From Symsagittifera roscoffensis (taxonomy: Eukaryota > Xenacoelomorpha > Acoela > Convolutidae), in assembly GCF_963678635.1 (NCBI RefSeq), contig NC_087062.1, positions 55,312,363-55,376,362 of the forward strand: DNA of 64,000 nt, read 5' to 3'. This document shows positions 34,412 through 47,142 of the stretch, piece by piece. A model generated the notes under the pieces. It made no database searches. It was not told where the DNA came from and was given only the letters and a program-made list of their open reading frames with translations. Position numbers and translations under genes: made by a program. The number at the start of each line of letters is the position of its first letter. Position 1 is the stretch's first letter.

Positions 34412-36559
34412 CTAGATGGCCCGGCTGACAATCATAGTGGCGTTTCCTCTCATGAGGCACACTGAGAGGCTCTGGAGAAGGCGAACTGGGGCAACACGAG
34501 CGTCACGTGAACCAGAACGTCTGGCATCAGCGAGGATAGCAACTGACTTGAAGGTTTTGATAGCTAAAGCGGACCAACCCCCGAGCGTTTCGACTGCTAA
34601 CGGGAAAAAACTGATTCCTTGTTCCTCACAGTTTTTCTCGTGTTTCGAAAATTTGCGGTCCTCAGCAACTTCCAGGGACGCCCCGGGGGTCTCCGCCGCA
34701 CGAGAGAGAAGAGATAACTGCAGCGGGGATGTCACGGTGACGTCGAAAGCAGCTGGGCGACCAGCGCTCCAAGTAGGGATAAAAATATCGCCGGGTTTGG
34801 ACCGTTCTCCAGGGATGAGGTTCCGTTGCTCCTTGATGGGGGCTAAAGAGGCAGCCGAGGTAGCATTGAAAATAATGTCCCGTAGTCTGTCGTGACGGGA
34901 GATCCGGCCACCACTCCCCCCACAAGCGACAGCGTGGTCCCCGAGGATGTCCAGAATGCCAGACGGACACGCGGGGCACCTACGAGCAGACGCGAACACA
35001 GGAAGACCAAGGCGGTATCTGACAGCAGCTTGGAACTCAGCAGGTAGCAGGTGCAGGCCAAGACCTTTAATGGGGACTGCGGTAAGCCAAGCGCCGGCGT
35101 AAGGCAGAGAGAGCGACTGAAGACGAGCTTGCTCGCGGGAATCGGGAAGAGACGAGAAGAACGCGTTGTAGGTGGCCTTATCGAGTTTCTCTTGGAAAGC
35201 TTCTTGAGTAAAACCGGGAGTGTTAACGCTTCCAGACTGTTCACGGAAGTCGTTCGAGGCACGCAGGAACTCCGGCGTATCAGTGATGTCGCATTCGGTA
35301 AGAAACGAGACCAAATGAGCTGACTGACACGAAGACCCTAGGAAGGCAGGGATGTGTTGGTCGCGAGCTTGCCGGACGCCAAGTCCGCCATCTTTGATAG
35401 GCAGGGAAGACTGGGACCAGGCAAGATCAGGAACAGGTGAGCCAACTATGACAGAAAGAGCATCGCGGAGGAGTTCATCAAAAACTTGCAGGGAAGCTGC
35501 GACAGGCTGAGAGGGCGGCTGAGTGCGAAGAGAGTACGTCAGCTTGGGAGCAGCAAGGCAAGTGCGAGTGATGCCAAGTGAGAGCTGGGGGTCATCAAGA
35601 AGAGGTAACTTTTCAAGACATTTGGTGGCCTTCGAGATGCGTTTGTCCAGGACTTTAACTGAGAACTCAGTATCACCAATGGGGGCGCCAAGAAGCTCGA
35701 AGCCATTAGACGCTGCTCTCGGGATAGAGACGGGGATGGAGGAGAACTCCACAGGGGCCCACAACTCACACTTATTGTGCTTGACTTTGAGGCCGAGATG
35801 CAAGCCGTTGGAAGTGATGAGTTCGAGAGCCTTGAGCAAGGAGTCTTCGTCGCCGGCACAAATCCCATCATCAAGGTACCAGCAGTTGAGGGTGAGACCG
35901 GGGACTTCCGACTTGAGAGATTCGACTAGAGAGTGCAGGGTGACCGCAAAAATGAGAGGCCCTAGCGGATCCCCCTGTTGAACTCCTTTCTCGCTGTTGA
36001 GAATGACATCCTCGAACAGCAGATGACTGTGGTGACCGTAGGTAAACTCAACAAAGGCGGAGAGACCGGGAAGACGGTTGCGAACTTGAAGGAGGATCTC
36101 GGTGCGGTCTAGCGTGTTGAAAGCGTTCTCAAAATCCACTGTTAAGACGCCTTGGTGACCATGTTCCGAGCACTTTTTGACTGTCATTTTAGTAGCGTGG
36201 ACGATGGCTTCCGAGCCACCGCTGGTAGCGACTCCAAGCTGGTGAGGACACAGAAAATCACGAGCTTCAGCGTTGGCGGCTTTAGCAAGGCATTTAGCAG
36301 TGAGCCTTCGGAGCACTTCGCCGACCGCAATAGGCCGGACACCACCCTTGGGTTTAGCGGTGGCAAAGAGATTCGCACTGCACAGCCACGGAGAAAGACT
36401 AGAAGGGGCTTGCCCGGCAGCGAGGATATTAACAACCCTGTTGAGAGATTCTAACGTTCTGGCAGCAGTCTGAGGAGTGGGGCACTCAACGGCGTGAACA
36501 AAGTGCTCAGGAAACCAGCGCGAAGGACCGGCAGCAGTGCCGCTCGGGAAACACTTCAT
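34412..36559 (-). CDS. RT plus restriction-like endonuclease of an R2-type non-LTR element (5'-truncated)
   Basis: The frame is open for 715 codons. RT motifs are: motif-0-like PSGTAAGPSRW (6-15), ANLFATAKPKGGVRPIAVGE (62-81), motif A LTVDFENAFNTLDR (139-152), motif B GVQQGDPLGPLIF (192-204) and catalytic YLDD (228-231). The C-terminal domain has C528, C531, H542 and C546, then RHDRLRD (555-561) and a PGD (589-591)...FDVTVTSP (605-612) core. This is the CCHC plus PD-D layout of the restriction-like endonuclease of R2-group elements, which nicks the target DNA and primes reverse transcription. The frame begins at the first RT motifs with no upstream DNA-binding domain, so the copy is 5'-truncated. 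Its GC content is clearly above that of the neighbours. Confidence 0.9.
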   Translation of the reverse strand: MKCFPSGTAAGPSRWFPEHFVHAVECPTPQTAARTLESLNRVVNILAAGQAPSSLSPWLCSANLFATAKPKGGVRPIAVGEVLRRLTAKCLAKAANAEARDFLCPHQLGVATSGGSEAIVHATKMTVKKCSEHGHQGVLTVDFENAFNTLDRTEILLQVRNRLPGLSAFVEFTYGHHSHLLFEDVILNSEKGVQQGDPLGPLIFAVTLHSLVESLKSEVPGLTLNCWYLDDGICAGDEDSLLKALELITSNGLHLGLKVKHNKCELWAPVEFSSIPVSIPRAASNGFELLGAPIGDTEFSVKVLDKRISKATKCLEKLPLLDDPQLSLGITRTCLAAPKLTYSLRTQPPSQPVAASLQVFDELLRDALSVIVGSPVPDLAWSQSSLPIKDGGLGVRQARDQHIPAFLGSSCQSAHLVSFLTECDITDTPEFLRASNDFREQSGSVNTPGFTQEAFQEKLDKATYNAFFSSLPDSREQARLQSLSLPYAGAWLTAVPIKGLGLHLLPAEFQAAVRYRLGLPVFASARRCPACPSGILDILGDHAVACGGSGGRISRHDRLRDIIFNATSAASLAPIKEQRNLIPGERSKPGDIFIPTWSAGRPAAFDVTVTSPLQLSLLSRAAETPGASLEVAEDRKFSKHEKNCEEQGISFFPLAVETLGGWSALAIKTFKSVAILADARRSGSRDARVAPVRLLQSLSVCLMRGNATMIVSRAI

Positions 36560-36769
36560 GTATCCTTATCAACACCGTACTGTGATCTTAATTTGTGTTG
36601 AACGTAAGACAAAATTTAGGACTGTTTTGGTCATAGCTCTGTAACATTGAACTGAAATGCCTTGAAGCCCCGCCAGCCAAAGATAGTATCTACAATTACA
36701 ATTCATGAGATTATAATGCTAAAATGGGTCACACGCTTAGACCTAATTTTGAAATTTACTGATACACGA

Positions 36770-37700
36770 GCAAAGACAGCATGTTTGATGAGCTGCAGAA
36801 GAAATTCCAATCAATAATTGACACTCGTGTGCCAAAGAGAACAACAGATTGAAAATAACTTCCTCCATGGAAGAAATCCAGCTTTTTTGTCTAGAAAAAA
36901 CTTAGAAAATCAGACCTTATCAATCGAAAGAAGTTGTACTAGCCACAAGAGAACTAAAAAAAACTAAATCTTGAAGCCCAAGTAAATCATTCATGTGAAG
37001 AGGACAGAATATCTTATCGAAGGTCTGTTTTCGGCTCAATAGACAGAAGCAATAAAGTCAAGCGATTGAAACATATAAAGCGATTGGCAAGTACTTCAGT
37101 AAATCTTTGCTTCAACCAAAAGACTGCGTGAACTCTTTTTTTCAAAAAGTTATAAACAGAGTTTTCTCGCCAAAATAAAGCTTCGCCAAAATAAAGCCAA
37201 AAGTAACGAAGCTTTATTTTAACCGAAGGCAAAAATCTGTCTCATATAACTTCTCCGTCTCAACCAAAAACATTCAAAACGCTGCTAGATGAAACTGAGA
37301 CAAGCAACACACGAGGCGCAAACAGCATCTCACCCAGTTTCTTCTATCATACAAGAAAACAAAAATTCTAAACCAGCTCATCAAAAACGTGAAGCGCTGA
37401 AAGAAACGCCAGTCGTCACAAAATAAACGCCCCAGTATCCCTCGTATACAGTGAGCCTCAAAGAGTTGAGAACTACCGGTCTATCTGAGTATTTTGCATC
37501 GATAGTAAACTAATTGAGAAATTCGTTTGCATGCCTTTGTATGAACATTTCAAGAAGTACCTCACAAATGATCAACACTAATTCGTACGGAAACAATCCT
37601 TAACTGTTTCTAGCAGCTTTTTAGGCCGCCTTTTCGAAGACAATTGACATAGTTGACAACAAGAACACATAAAGTCTAGCTTAAAACCTCCAGTCAAATA
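36770..37700 (+). pseudogene. Decayed LINE reverse transcriptase
   Basis: Broken + strand frames read like the N-terminal RT region of CR1/Jockey-type LINEs. RVPKRTTD is followed by LPPWKKSSFF near 36830-36880. Near 37460-37600 are SKLIEKFVCMPLYEHFKKYL and TNDQH, then FVRKQS, matching the usual ISLL-SK-LE...LT..QHGFR stretch. Many stops and shifts are present and no catalytic YADD was found. Family placement is approximate. Confidence 0.55.
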
Positions 37701-37744
37701 GTTTTTGATTATCCTAACAAACGCAGCGTACGCTTTGTTGAATG

Positions 37745-38310
37745 AAAAAAATCTCAGATCATCTGCTAAACTGAAAAAATCACTAAATCTGAGCACGTCG
37801 GAAAGGTCGTGTTTGATATCAAGCTTCCCACAAAAAACCTAAACGACCTCCCTTGTTAAATTACGTTTAACTGAGCTTATGTTTGAACGTAAAGGAGAGC
37901 TCATAGCTCAAATTGACTTGTTTGAAACGAGTGTTACGAAGTTGTGGGCATTGCAGGCGAAAAAAATTTTCGACGCCATTTGAGAAACTCAATTGCTTTT
38001 TTGAGACGTTTATTGATATGTGTATTCCAGATAGACTTTCGCATCAACAATTTTCGAAAATCCTTGATGCTTGATGTCTGCTGAAGTGTTATTTCTTTGA
38101 ATAAATGATTTGTTGAGGCTCCAGATTTTGATTGAAATTTGATGTGTGCATTTTTCGATCATTATTTTCCTATCGTTTCAATTGACCCACTTTGTAGATC
38201 AGCATAAGCATTTTGAGTGAAATGATTCTCAGATAATCTACTAAATTCGCTAGGATCACTAGATTGGAGCACGTCGGGCAGGTCGTGTTTGATAGCAAGC
38301 TTCCCAGAAA
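37745..38310. repeat. Pair of ~70-bp direct repeats
   Basis: The segment around 37770-37835 (GAGCACGTCGGAAAGGTCGT, then AAGCTTCCCA) recurs at about 38240-38305 (GAGCACGTCGGGCAGGTCGT, then AAGCTTCCCA). Both also share an AATCTGCTAAA-like lead-in. The two are separated by about 470 bp. Confidence 0.65.
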
Positions 38311-41300
38311 ATTGCGTGCTGCTTTGTGATTGCTTGATCGAGCACGCTGCTGATATGCCTCATTTTGAGCGAGATCTGTATTGAGCGAGTTTTATCTTGG
38401 GGGGGATGTGGATTGGTGAAACATTATTGGCTCTTATTTTTTGGTTTTTTATTGGAATCATGGCTGTCGCTTGCTTACGACCACTTCTTTTCAGTTGTTT
38501 TGGAAATAAAACAGAAAGACTTGAAGCAAACTAACTAATGATTAGCTTTCTCTACATTTTCGAAACTTAAAAAATATCGTTTAATGTCTATGAAAGAATT
38601 TCTGCCAAGGGAACATGCGTGTCCTTAGGTACTCTCTTTTGAATACCCGAACATTTGAAATGGCTAAATTTACATCATTATCTTGCACTAAGTCATCATC
38701 ACATGAAGCGTTACTGACCACTTCTTTCACATTAACACACATGAAAAACTGAAACCGATGGATCTTTTTTGATTTGCTAAGACTTATATTTACACAATTC
38801 TTATGGTACCAATTAGAGCAACAACCACATCTAATCCAATTTAAAACTCAAGAAGGTTTTAAGCATTCTTTGATTGTACACTCCTTGCTTTTTTTCCTCA
38901 CCTTGACTGCGCGGCATCAAAGTAACCCATGCTAACAGGGTTTTATGATGAAAAAAATAATAATTAAAATTTAAATTGAAGAAAATAAGAAATTGTATAA
39001 GACTCGCAGATAAAGAAATAACTCAACCGAGTTCAGAAAAACCAGCGGCGCGCCACCAGACCTCCCAGGCCAGGCACACCTTCTCCAGACTGGAATATTA
39101 CGTGGCGTGCTTGTCTCTAAAACCCCTCAAAGAGCTCTCGACAAACAAGCTTGAACATTGAAAATATCACATCTCATAACGAAGTTTATCACAATATTCA
39201 GGCTAGGAGTTGTGATAATTGTGCTAAAATTTTTCGAACGCCTAGAACCCGGTATGCTAAAATCCCTAGCACCTATCCCGTTGATCTCTTTTCACGTTTA
39301 TTTAAAAAAAATTATATCATTGAAGATGATATTACTTGAAAACTGTTCTTTGTTTAACTTGAAAACCGTTTCTACATGCGAGTTTAAACACTACTTCAAG
39401 ATCACTTTTATGGTCGAAAATCTACGTGTGAGTCAATTTCGTTCGTGATTCAACTGAACAAAAAACAAATCTATTTCTCGTTTACAGTGTTCGGGAAGAA
39501 GTGAATGATAATTCAAATGCATAAAAAATGAGAGTGGTAAAAGATTGCCTAAATGTAGCTGGTCTGGATTATCTTGCTGATAACGTAAATTTTAACATAT
39601 TCATTTATCTGAAACCTTCAGGAATGCATCTAGTTTTCTTGTGTTTTCTTAATGAAGCCAAACAGTAATATCCATAGTGCAAGATTGACAAGAAGTTGAT
39701 TTGTTTAACACGAGTTTTAAAAAAATAAGAGCAGATAATGTTTCACTGACTAAACCACTTCCCCAAGGGTGAAACCCACCCCAAACAGATCTCTCGCAGC
39801 ATGTGAAGCTATCAGCAGCATGCTCGATGAGGCAAAAGTAAAGGATGACAGAAGTTTGGCGGCTTCAGATGATAGGATCGCAATTTTTTTATACTTCTAA
39901 CTAAAGATGGCAATGAGGGGCTTAATGTCATAAAGCACCCAAACCGTTGAGATCGTTTTCTCTCGGATTAAAATTAACACCCCCAGCATAACAGATAGAA
40001 TTTTGCTATCGACTGCCATCGGCATTACGCTCAGACGAATCGCGTCTGAGTGCGCGGGAAGCAAAGCTCTCGCAGAGCAACAAAACTTTTTGAAGTTTTG
40101 AAGTAGGATGTGGTACTAAATGAAGAGCTTAAATTATTGCACATTCCTTTGGAAACTTAATAGAGTGTGATGACTCCCCGAACTGCTCAATTCTATCCGA
40201 ATTAGGTTTTAGTAATGCATTCATTTTGCTTAATAGAGAAACTATGTTGACTCACGAATTTTCGAACAGCCTTGAGTTGTAGTGGTAAATCATTGATTGC
40301 TCCTACAGCCCACCGAGTTACTTATTTACGGAAACTTCATCATGTCGGAAGATGGAATACAACATGTTGACCCTGAGGCTCCGCCGCTGTAAAACAGATG
40401 CTAGTAAAAAAAAACTTGAATCCAAAAAAAAGTTTGGTATTTAGATGATCAAAATCTAGCCGAAAATCTCAAGATAGAGCTCCGAGACCTTGAAATCATA
40501 CTAAAATCGGAAAAATCTATGGCATAATGCTAAGCACAAAAAAAAACGAAAACTAATTTGTAACACCCATATTTTGGCACACACTTCCTTGTTTTTTTGC
40601 AAAAAGGTTTTTTTGGAAAAATATTATAGATTTTTAAAAACAAAAGTCTAAATTAAAAAATGTAAAAGCTTATCATAGCCAAATATTGCAAGCAGTTTTT
40701 CCGGCAGTCAAAACTGGTTTGAGTGTTTTTTCTGCTCGCCTTTGAGCTTGATCCAGTTTTTTGGCCTCAACTGGAATTTTTGGCCTCAACAAAACAAAAC
40801 CTACCTTAACTGGAATTTTTCGTTTGGAGCGCATGGATAAGTTCAGATTGCAAGGGTTGAATGTGAGACCGTGTCAAAATTTTAGAAAAAATTTTTACTA
40901 AATTTTACACGGTCAAAATTTTGACACGGACTAAACTTTGACACGGTAAATTTTGACACGGTCAAATTCTTAGAAAATATTTCGACTCACCTAGGTTCAA
41001 AAAATTGTGACAACATAGCTGCGTTTGTGGAAAATATAAAACCGAAGATGAACGCAAAACCTATCTTGTCTGAAACGTTCAGCGAGATTCTCTAGACCTT
41101 GAAGTTGAATGCCCTTATGAAACAAAGTTTCGCCGTCACTTACATTCTCTCTGTTTTAAAGCCATAAAACCTCCATTGGACTAATCACAAGAGACCCAAG
41201 AGGCAGCTCTTATGACATTTAACAATACCTGTTTTTTTAGCTCCAAGTAAAATAAGTGCAGGTTCAGTTTGTAATCCCGGAACGGTGGCGGCCGAGGTGG

Positions 41301-43284
41301 AAGATTACAAAAGTGATGAACATAAAGATTTAATTAATAATGGAATTTTTTCACCCCATTAATTTTTGAAATTCAGATCACCGCAGTTCCTAGCATTGAA
41401 AATTTTTAAAAAAACCTCTGTAAGAACTTGAGCACCTGTACCGAGGAACTCAGGGCATGTAGTTTTCATAGACAAAATTTCCGTGGAAAAACAGTTTGCG
41501 AACGCTGCCCATGTATTCGGCACTTGTGCTATTCCTCCGTAAATCACAGTCGAAATTTACGAATAACGCTCAAAATATCATAAAAAAAATTGAGTGAAGA
41601 AAAAACAAAAACAGAGATCGGATTGTTCTCAATTATCTGATTTGCGAAATTTTAATTTCAGATAAAAAGTTTTTGAGAAAAGTCAAAATCGCCAGTTTGA
41701 GCATGAGAAAAGTAAGTACACAACTGCCGCATGCGACGTGATACGGTCGTTTGCGAGAAAATCAACTAATATTTTAAGAAGCGTCAGCGCACAAAAGCAC
41801 GTTGAGCCCGAGAATTAGTGAAATTGGAAGGCTTAGTGACATATCCGGAGCAGATTCGAACACTCTAGTGCACGAGAAATAAAATATATAACGGCGTTAT
41901 TTCTAGAGGAGTGTGGGATTGGAGACCCGTTGCCTAGTGACTTTTAAGTAGCTTTTAAAAATCTTTTAACTGCTTTAAGGCCCTGAAAAGTTGATTTTAA
42001 TTCCATGGATTGGTTGTTTCAGTGAATGAGTAGTTGAGGGCAAGGAAAAAGTCAATTTATCTGTAATAGATCCGATCAATGACTGTCACCAAAAATAACT
42101 ATGAATTTAATTTTAACCCCCTTTTTAGTTTCAGCCACGTAGTCTAAGAATCCGAGACCAGCTATGTGGTTGTATTCACATGTAACTTGAAAGCTATATA
42201 ACTTGCGTTCGGTTGATGGCATAAAAGCTGTAACACGTCCATCAACCCCTAAACAAAACAGACCAAAAAATCAACTGACTAGGTCGAGACGATGTAAAAT
42301 ATATAGAACTAAATTAACTGATGTCGACCAGTCGTCACACGGGTGTTTTTCTATCTTCAATCGCAGTGCACTTCTGGTCGAATGTTAGAACTACTAATGA
42401 TAAAATTTTTAATTATTTTTTAATAGAGCCGAGGGAACAAAAGCGCCGCTTAGTATAAGTATCTGATAGACCGTAGCTTCATATCAAATTTTTGATTTTT
42501 TTTTCAATTCCGGTTTATTATGTAGAGTCAATCTTTTTCTCAATCTGATTGACATGTTTCCCACCCATCTGACTCTTTTTACTTCTATTCGCGTTATACT
42601 TTACTCCTCAATATGAAAAATTTCGTAAGATTTTTACTGGAATATGTGATGAAGGGTCTCCTGACTGTAACATCGATTACTATGATACTTTGGACTTGAT
42701 AATTAGTTTATAGATTGAAAAAAATTAGCAGACCTTGGTTGGAATACAAAAGTATTCTTGATAATTGTTTGAATTGTGATATGATTCCCAATTTTCTCAA
42801 ACTCCGTGTTCCAAAAACTTACATTATCTCTGTGCACGCTGGCTAAATCTTCAGAGAAGACTGTTAAAAGGTGAAGTAAGAAAAACGAAAGCTATTATTA
42901 TTCATTTTCTTAAAAAGGTTGACAAAATAAGATATCAATTTTTTAATAAATTTGGTTAAGAAGGTGGCTATCAACGGTGTTTTTCTAATTTTGTCGGAAG
43001 TTTAGCACAACCACCAAATTCAACAAGAATAAAAAAATTGGTAATTTACTAAAATTATTTAATTGCCAAGGAAAAATGCAACAAAAGATTGTCATTTCGA
43101 TGAAAAACAAAAATAGATGATTTGAAATTGCCAATTTTTATTGAAAATTTTTTCGGCATTGTTCAAAATTTTCAATTAGGGATGAGTTTCATGAAATTAT
43201 TTTTCCGTACAATAAATGATTGACCAAAAAACCTGCTTGAAAATGGAAGAGAGGTGGAAAACTATAGGAAATAGAAGTCTCGGC
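38311..43284. other. No gene recognised
   Basis: About 5 kb has only short frames. A small cluster of inverted and direct CGGTCAAAATTTTGACACGG words lies at about 40870-40970. No exon, RNA gene or element end could be supported. A patch at 39950-40100 is locally richer in GC. Confidence 0.4.
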
Positions 43285-45110
43285 AAATTGGGACCCAAGG
43301 ACTATCAGAAAAAACCTGTTGATTGTGCATTTTCAAGAGTAGTGAAGTTTTTAAGAGAAAACGACCTTCTTGCTGTATCTTATTGAAAGGCAACGGTTTT
43401 CGAAAAGACTAATTTATGACAGAAAACTACAAGAAGTTTGGAATCGCCAATAATATACTGAAATTAAAAGGGCACTGAGTGTTTGATCTGGAAAGTGGAA
43501 AAAGATATCAATAACGCACTACTCAAAATGAAGAAAAAAACAAGAAACCGTAGGTGATAAATTTTAATCCAAAACTCAGAACTACCGAAGCTCATCCCGC
43601 TAGGCTACACGCATTGTATAAAGTACCTAAGAAAGAATAATCACTCCGTCCGGTCCTACTAATACGTGGCAGTAGTTATCACGAGCTGCATAAAAATTGG
43701 ACCCCATTTTCGGAAAGTATTTTTAGCGAAAACATTAAAATATCTTCTTTGGACGCTCGAGAACAACGTTAAAATGTAATGTTTGACAAAACTGAATACA
43801 TTTTTCAATTAGACGGTAAATGTTTGTACACAAAACGTTCCGGTCTCGAAAGCAATTGCGATTGCCTTTTGTAATTTGAATAGAAAAGATTATTCACCAC
43901 ACATTGAATGTTTAAAACTGTTTGATGCGTGAGTTAGCCGTAACAAAAATTTATTTTGGAAGTAACGGAAAAGGGTATAGAGTGAAGGATGGGTTAGACT
44001 TGGGTGCATCCCTGTCAGTAATTTTGGCTAAATTTTAGATACAATTGTTTAAAAGAAGGTTTAAGGCGGTTTATGGCATAAAGCAAATATCAGAAACATC
44101 ATCTGAAAATTGTCCAAAATGAAGACAGGAAACTTTTTGGAACAGAAAAGGTTTTGAAAGTGAAAATTGTTGTAATTGTTATCATGCTAGATGTCAAAAG
44201 ATAAGTAATGGCGAATACTAAAAAACTGATGATATAGTATGATACTGTGAATTCTGTCGTACTCCAATAGACATTTCATTTTGTTTTTAACAACAAAAAC
44301 GGTTCAAAAAAACCGATGACGATATTGGAACTGTAATAGAGGAAGGACTCGAACACGGTACATAAAAGATTGAACTCGTTGCATAAGAACTTACAACTTA
44401 CTATAGAGAAAGTCAACGAGAAAGGTGAACTTGCTTTTTTTGGAGATAAGTTTTGTAGTAAATCAGCAAAGGGAGATCAGATCCAAATGGTATCACAGAC
44501 AATTTATCTGACACTTTTTTGAATTTTCATAGCTGCGCAATCCTCCACGAGAAGGAGAACCTTGTGGAAGGAACAAAACATAGGTTGTTTCGATGTACTA
44601 GTAACTGGAACAATTTTGACAAAGCGTTAAAATCTAATGAAGAAAATTGAAATGAAAATCAGTACCCAAACTCTTGGACATCAAAAATTGTAAATAATAC
44701 ATTGGTTGAAATCCTAATTGAAACATCAAACACAACGAAGACGGTAAAAGTTGACTCCAGTTGCAAGAAAACTGGCAAAAACCAATGTTTTTTCTACAGT
44801 AACAAGGAAAGGTAATTTTGAAATGTTAAGGAAAACTTCAAGGGTCAATTCCGGTCTTAGTCATTTTTACAACGCGCAAACTAAAAATTTACCTGTGGTC
44901 AAGTTTAATTGTAAGCTATAACTTCATAAGATTTATGAAAAAATTTTTTAGTGGATGCAGTTCTATTTACGTTGGGCAAACTTGCTAACATCTAACCAAA
45001 CTGATAACAGAGCATCAAAAGGTGTTTGAATGGTGGCGATTGATTGATGACCAATGACTCAATTGGCCTTGGAGGCTCTTCCTATAAATAAACAAAAGCC
45101 CCAACTGAAC
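43285..45110 (+). pseudogene. Old Penelope-like element relic with PHD finger
   Basis: Broken + strand frames follow the better copy at 47640-53720 in order. They are FLRENDLLAVSY (about 43350), KVEKDINNALLKMKKK (about 43500), RLHALYKVPKK and LRPVLLIRGSSY (about 43600-43680), and a motif-B-like LGASLSVILAKF near 44010. A PHD-like Cys/His cluster follows (44111-44270: GFESENCCNCYHARCQKIS, then YCEFC), with a GIY-YIG start CSSIYVGQTC near 44960. It is much more diverged than the other copy, so it is an older insertion or a separate lineage of the same group. Confidence 0.7.
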
Positions 45111-46014
45111 ACGCGCAACGAGTACAGGAGCTGATTGCTCGCACTAAATTTTTAGTCTGACATTGTCCAAGTCAACTAGATTCGAATGGCATTTTTACGA
45201 ATTAGAACACACAAAACGAGAAAAAAATATTAACTTATACCTAAAATTAAATAAAACCAGTTAAGAAGGTCGAAAAAAAAACGAACATTAGTTGGGGTAC
45301 GAAATATCTTCAAAAACGGAGTTTCCAACAAACGTTTTAACAATTATTTATTATTCTTAGATACCCAAAAAGCTTAATGCTAACAATTATGGTTTATAAA
45401 GTCTTTGGAATGGAAATACTTTGACTTTTACTTGCACATACTTGATAATGCGATAGCTTTTTACGTTTTTAACGGACAACTTAATTTCAAATTCCTTCAA
45501 ATTTAAAACCCACTTCTAATTTATTTCTAACCTTCAAATTCAAACTGGGACGTTTCGCGTATGGTTTTTGTCGGTATCCTATGTTTTTTTTGCCACAAAT
45601 AATTCTCTGGCAGATCGTTTTTGAATGAAAAAGTTTTTTTGATTGTGCGCTTGAAATAATGAAATTATCCGGAAAGCGCAATCTTTTTGCATAGATTTTG
45701 TGTCAAATTGCAGTTTTAAAAGTTCGATTGCAGTGTTAACGCCAGTTTACAGTCTCAAGTTCAGAGCTATTTCAAAAGCTTATGACCCTTTCCGGTTAAT
45801 TTGTTCAAAGCTGTAGCGAAAACGTTCGTTTTTAAATTAAACTTATTTGTTATTTTTAATTAAGTTTAATTGACATAACTGTTTTAGTCAAATCAGAACA
45901 ATTAGCAAGTCAGAGTGCTAAGTTCAAATGCGGTATTTGCGATTAGCGACCGCTTGCCACGCTGCGCTTCCATTCGACACAATTTTAATTTTGAACGTAA
46001 ATTTTGTTTAGCTG
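45111..46014. other. No gene recognised
   Basis: AT-rich spacer between Penelope-like fragments. Only a short Lys-rich - strand frame (45487-45681) is seen, with no family. Confidence 0.4.
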
Positions 46015-46590
46015 CTAATTCAGACCCTTGACTATAATCTCAGACTTCAGTTCAACAGTACCGCCTACCTCCTTATTACATTCTAACAAGTGTTGCCCTA
46101 CTGGTGAGTCGTCCTTGCGGTGTTCATCGACCCTCGTGGCTAAAAGTCGGACTGTCTGGCCGACATAGGTGGAGTTACATCCACTACATGTGAGTTTATA
46201 CACCACTTTGGATCTCAGTTCACAAGCAAAGGAAGATTTGAGGGATGGCAAGCATGTTTTTACTTTTTTTGTTGTAGAAGTTTTGTCTGCCCGAGAAACT
46301 TGCCAAACCTTGCAGCTAACAGTTTAGATGGATTGCCTCAATGTTGCAAAGTAAAAATGTGGGTGTGAGTCTTTCAACCATTTATCATTTCTCGGTTCTG
46401 ATGCCGTCACCTCTAAATTTTTCCTTCCCTCAAGGATCTTGTTAAGAATTTCAAACACTACCTTGTCCAACCGTTTTTTTGGATATTGATTTTCAATCCA
46501 TGGTTTCCAATTTTTTCCAATGCCCGGTCAAAATTTTTCCATGTTGAGTTACTTTCTTTCGTATTGCAAAGGTGCGCAGCCTTTAAAATT
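46015..46590 (-). pseudogene. Penelope-like 3' fragment with GIY-YIG endonuclease
   Basis: The 78-codon frame at 46251-46015 carries VVYKLTCSGCNSTYVGQT, LATRVDEHRK and SPVGQHLLECNKEVGG. These are the GIY-YIG-type nuclease motifs, including the Cys-Cys insert, found in Penelope-like elements, which cut target DNA. The sequence on to about 46590, also read on the - strand, matches the linker between RT and nuclease seen at 53020-53400. Only the 3' part of the element remains, in the opposite orientation to the neighbouring copies. The catalytic Tyr, Arg and His of this copy are retained, but the frame stops before the expected Glu. Confidence 0.85.
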
Positions 46591-47142
46591 CAGAAATTTA
46601 ATTAAGTGTGGCACTTAGGGTGCCACTAATGTGCCACCATAAGTGCCACCATTGTGATTTAATTGTTCCATCAAAAAACCATCGCAGGAACGCCGCCGGG
46701 CAGGGGCGCGGAGGTGTTGGCTGGAGAACTTCAGCTTGAGCCGAATGACCAATAAGTAGTAAGATTTTGTTGAGGCTGTTTTTTCTTTGCTGAGTGCCAC
46801 ATGAGTTTAAGCGCTCGCGGCCTGCAAAGAAAAAGTGACCGCATTTTTGCTGCCTTCACCATTCCTTAGATTCGTCTGAAAAAAAATCTGGAAATTTTTG
46901 TTAGATGGCTGAAAACATTTTAGTAAATTTAAGTGCAGTATCCTGAGATATAAATTTCTTAGAAAATGTCTCGATAACGAACTTACACCAAAATTTTACG
47001 GTTTTGCGCGCCTGATAACGGTGTTTTTTGGATCAAGTGGCGCACAATTGCGACTCCTGAGATCTGAGATAAGCCAGGCAAACGCGGATAGGATTAGGGC
47101 ATCGGGTAGCCTAGCGAAAGCAAGGGAAGTAGTGAGAAGGGG
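46591..47142. other. No gene recognised
   Basis: Spacer between two oppositely oriented Penelope-like fragments. It contains a short GTGCCAC direct-repeat cluster near 46610-46655. Confidence 0.4.

Noticed and set aside
34416-36473. Several + and - strand frames of 80-160 codons
   Set aside because: They are shadows of the 715-codon GC-rich RT frame. High GC lowers stop frequency in the other frames.
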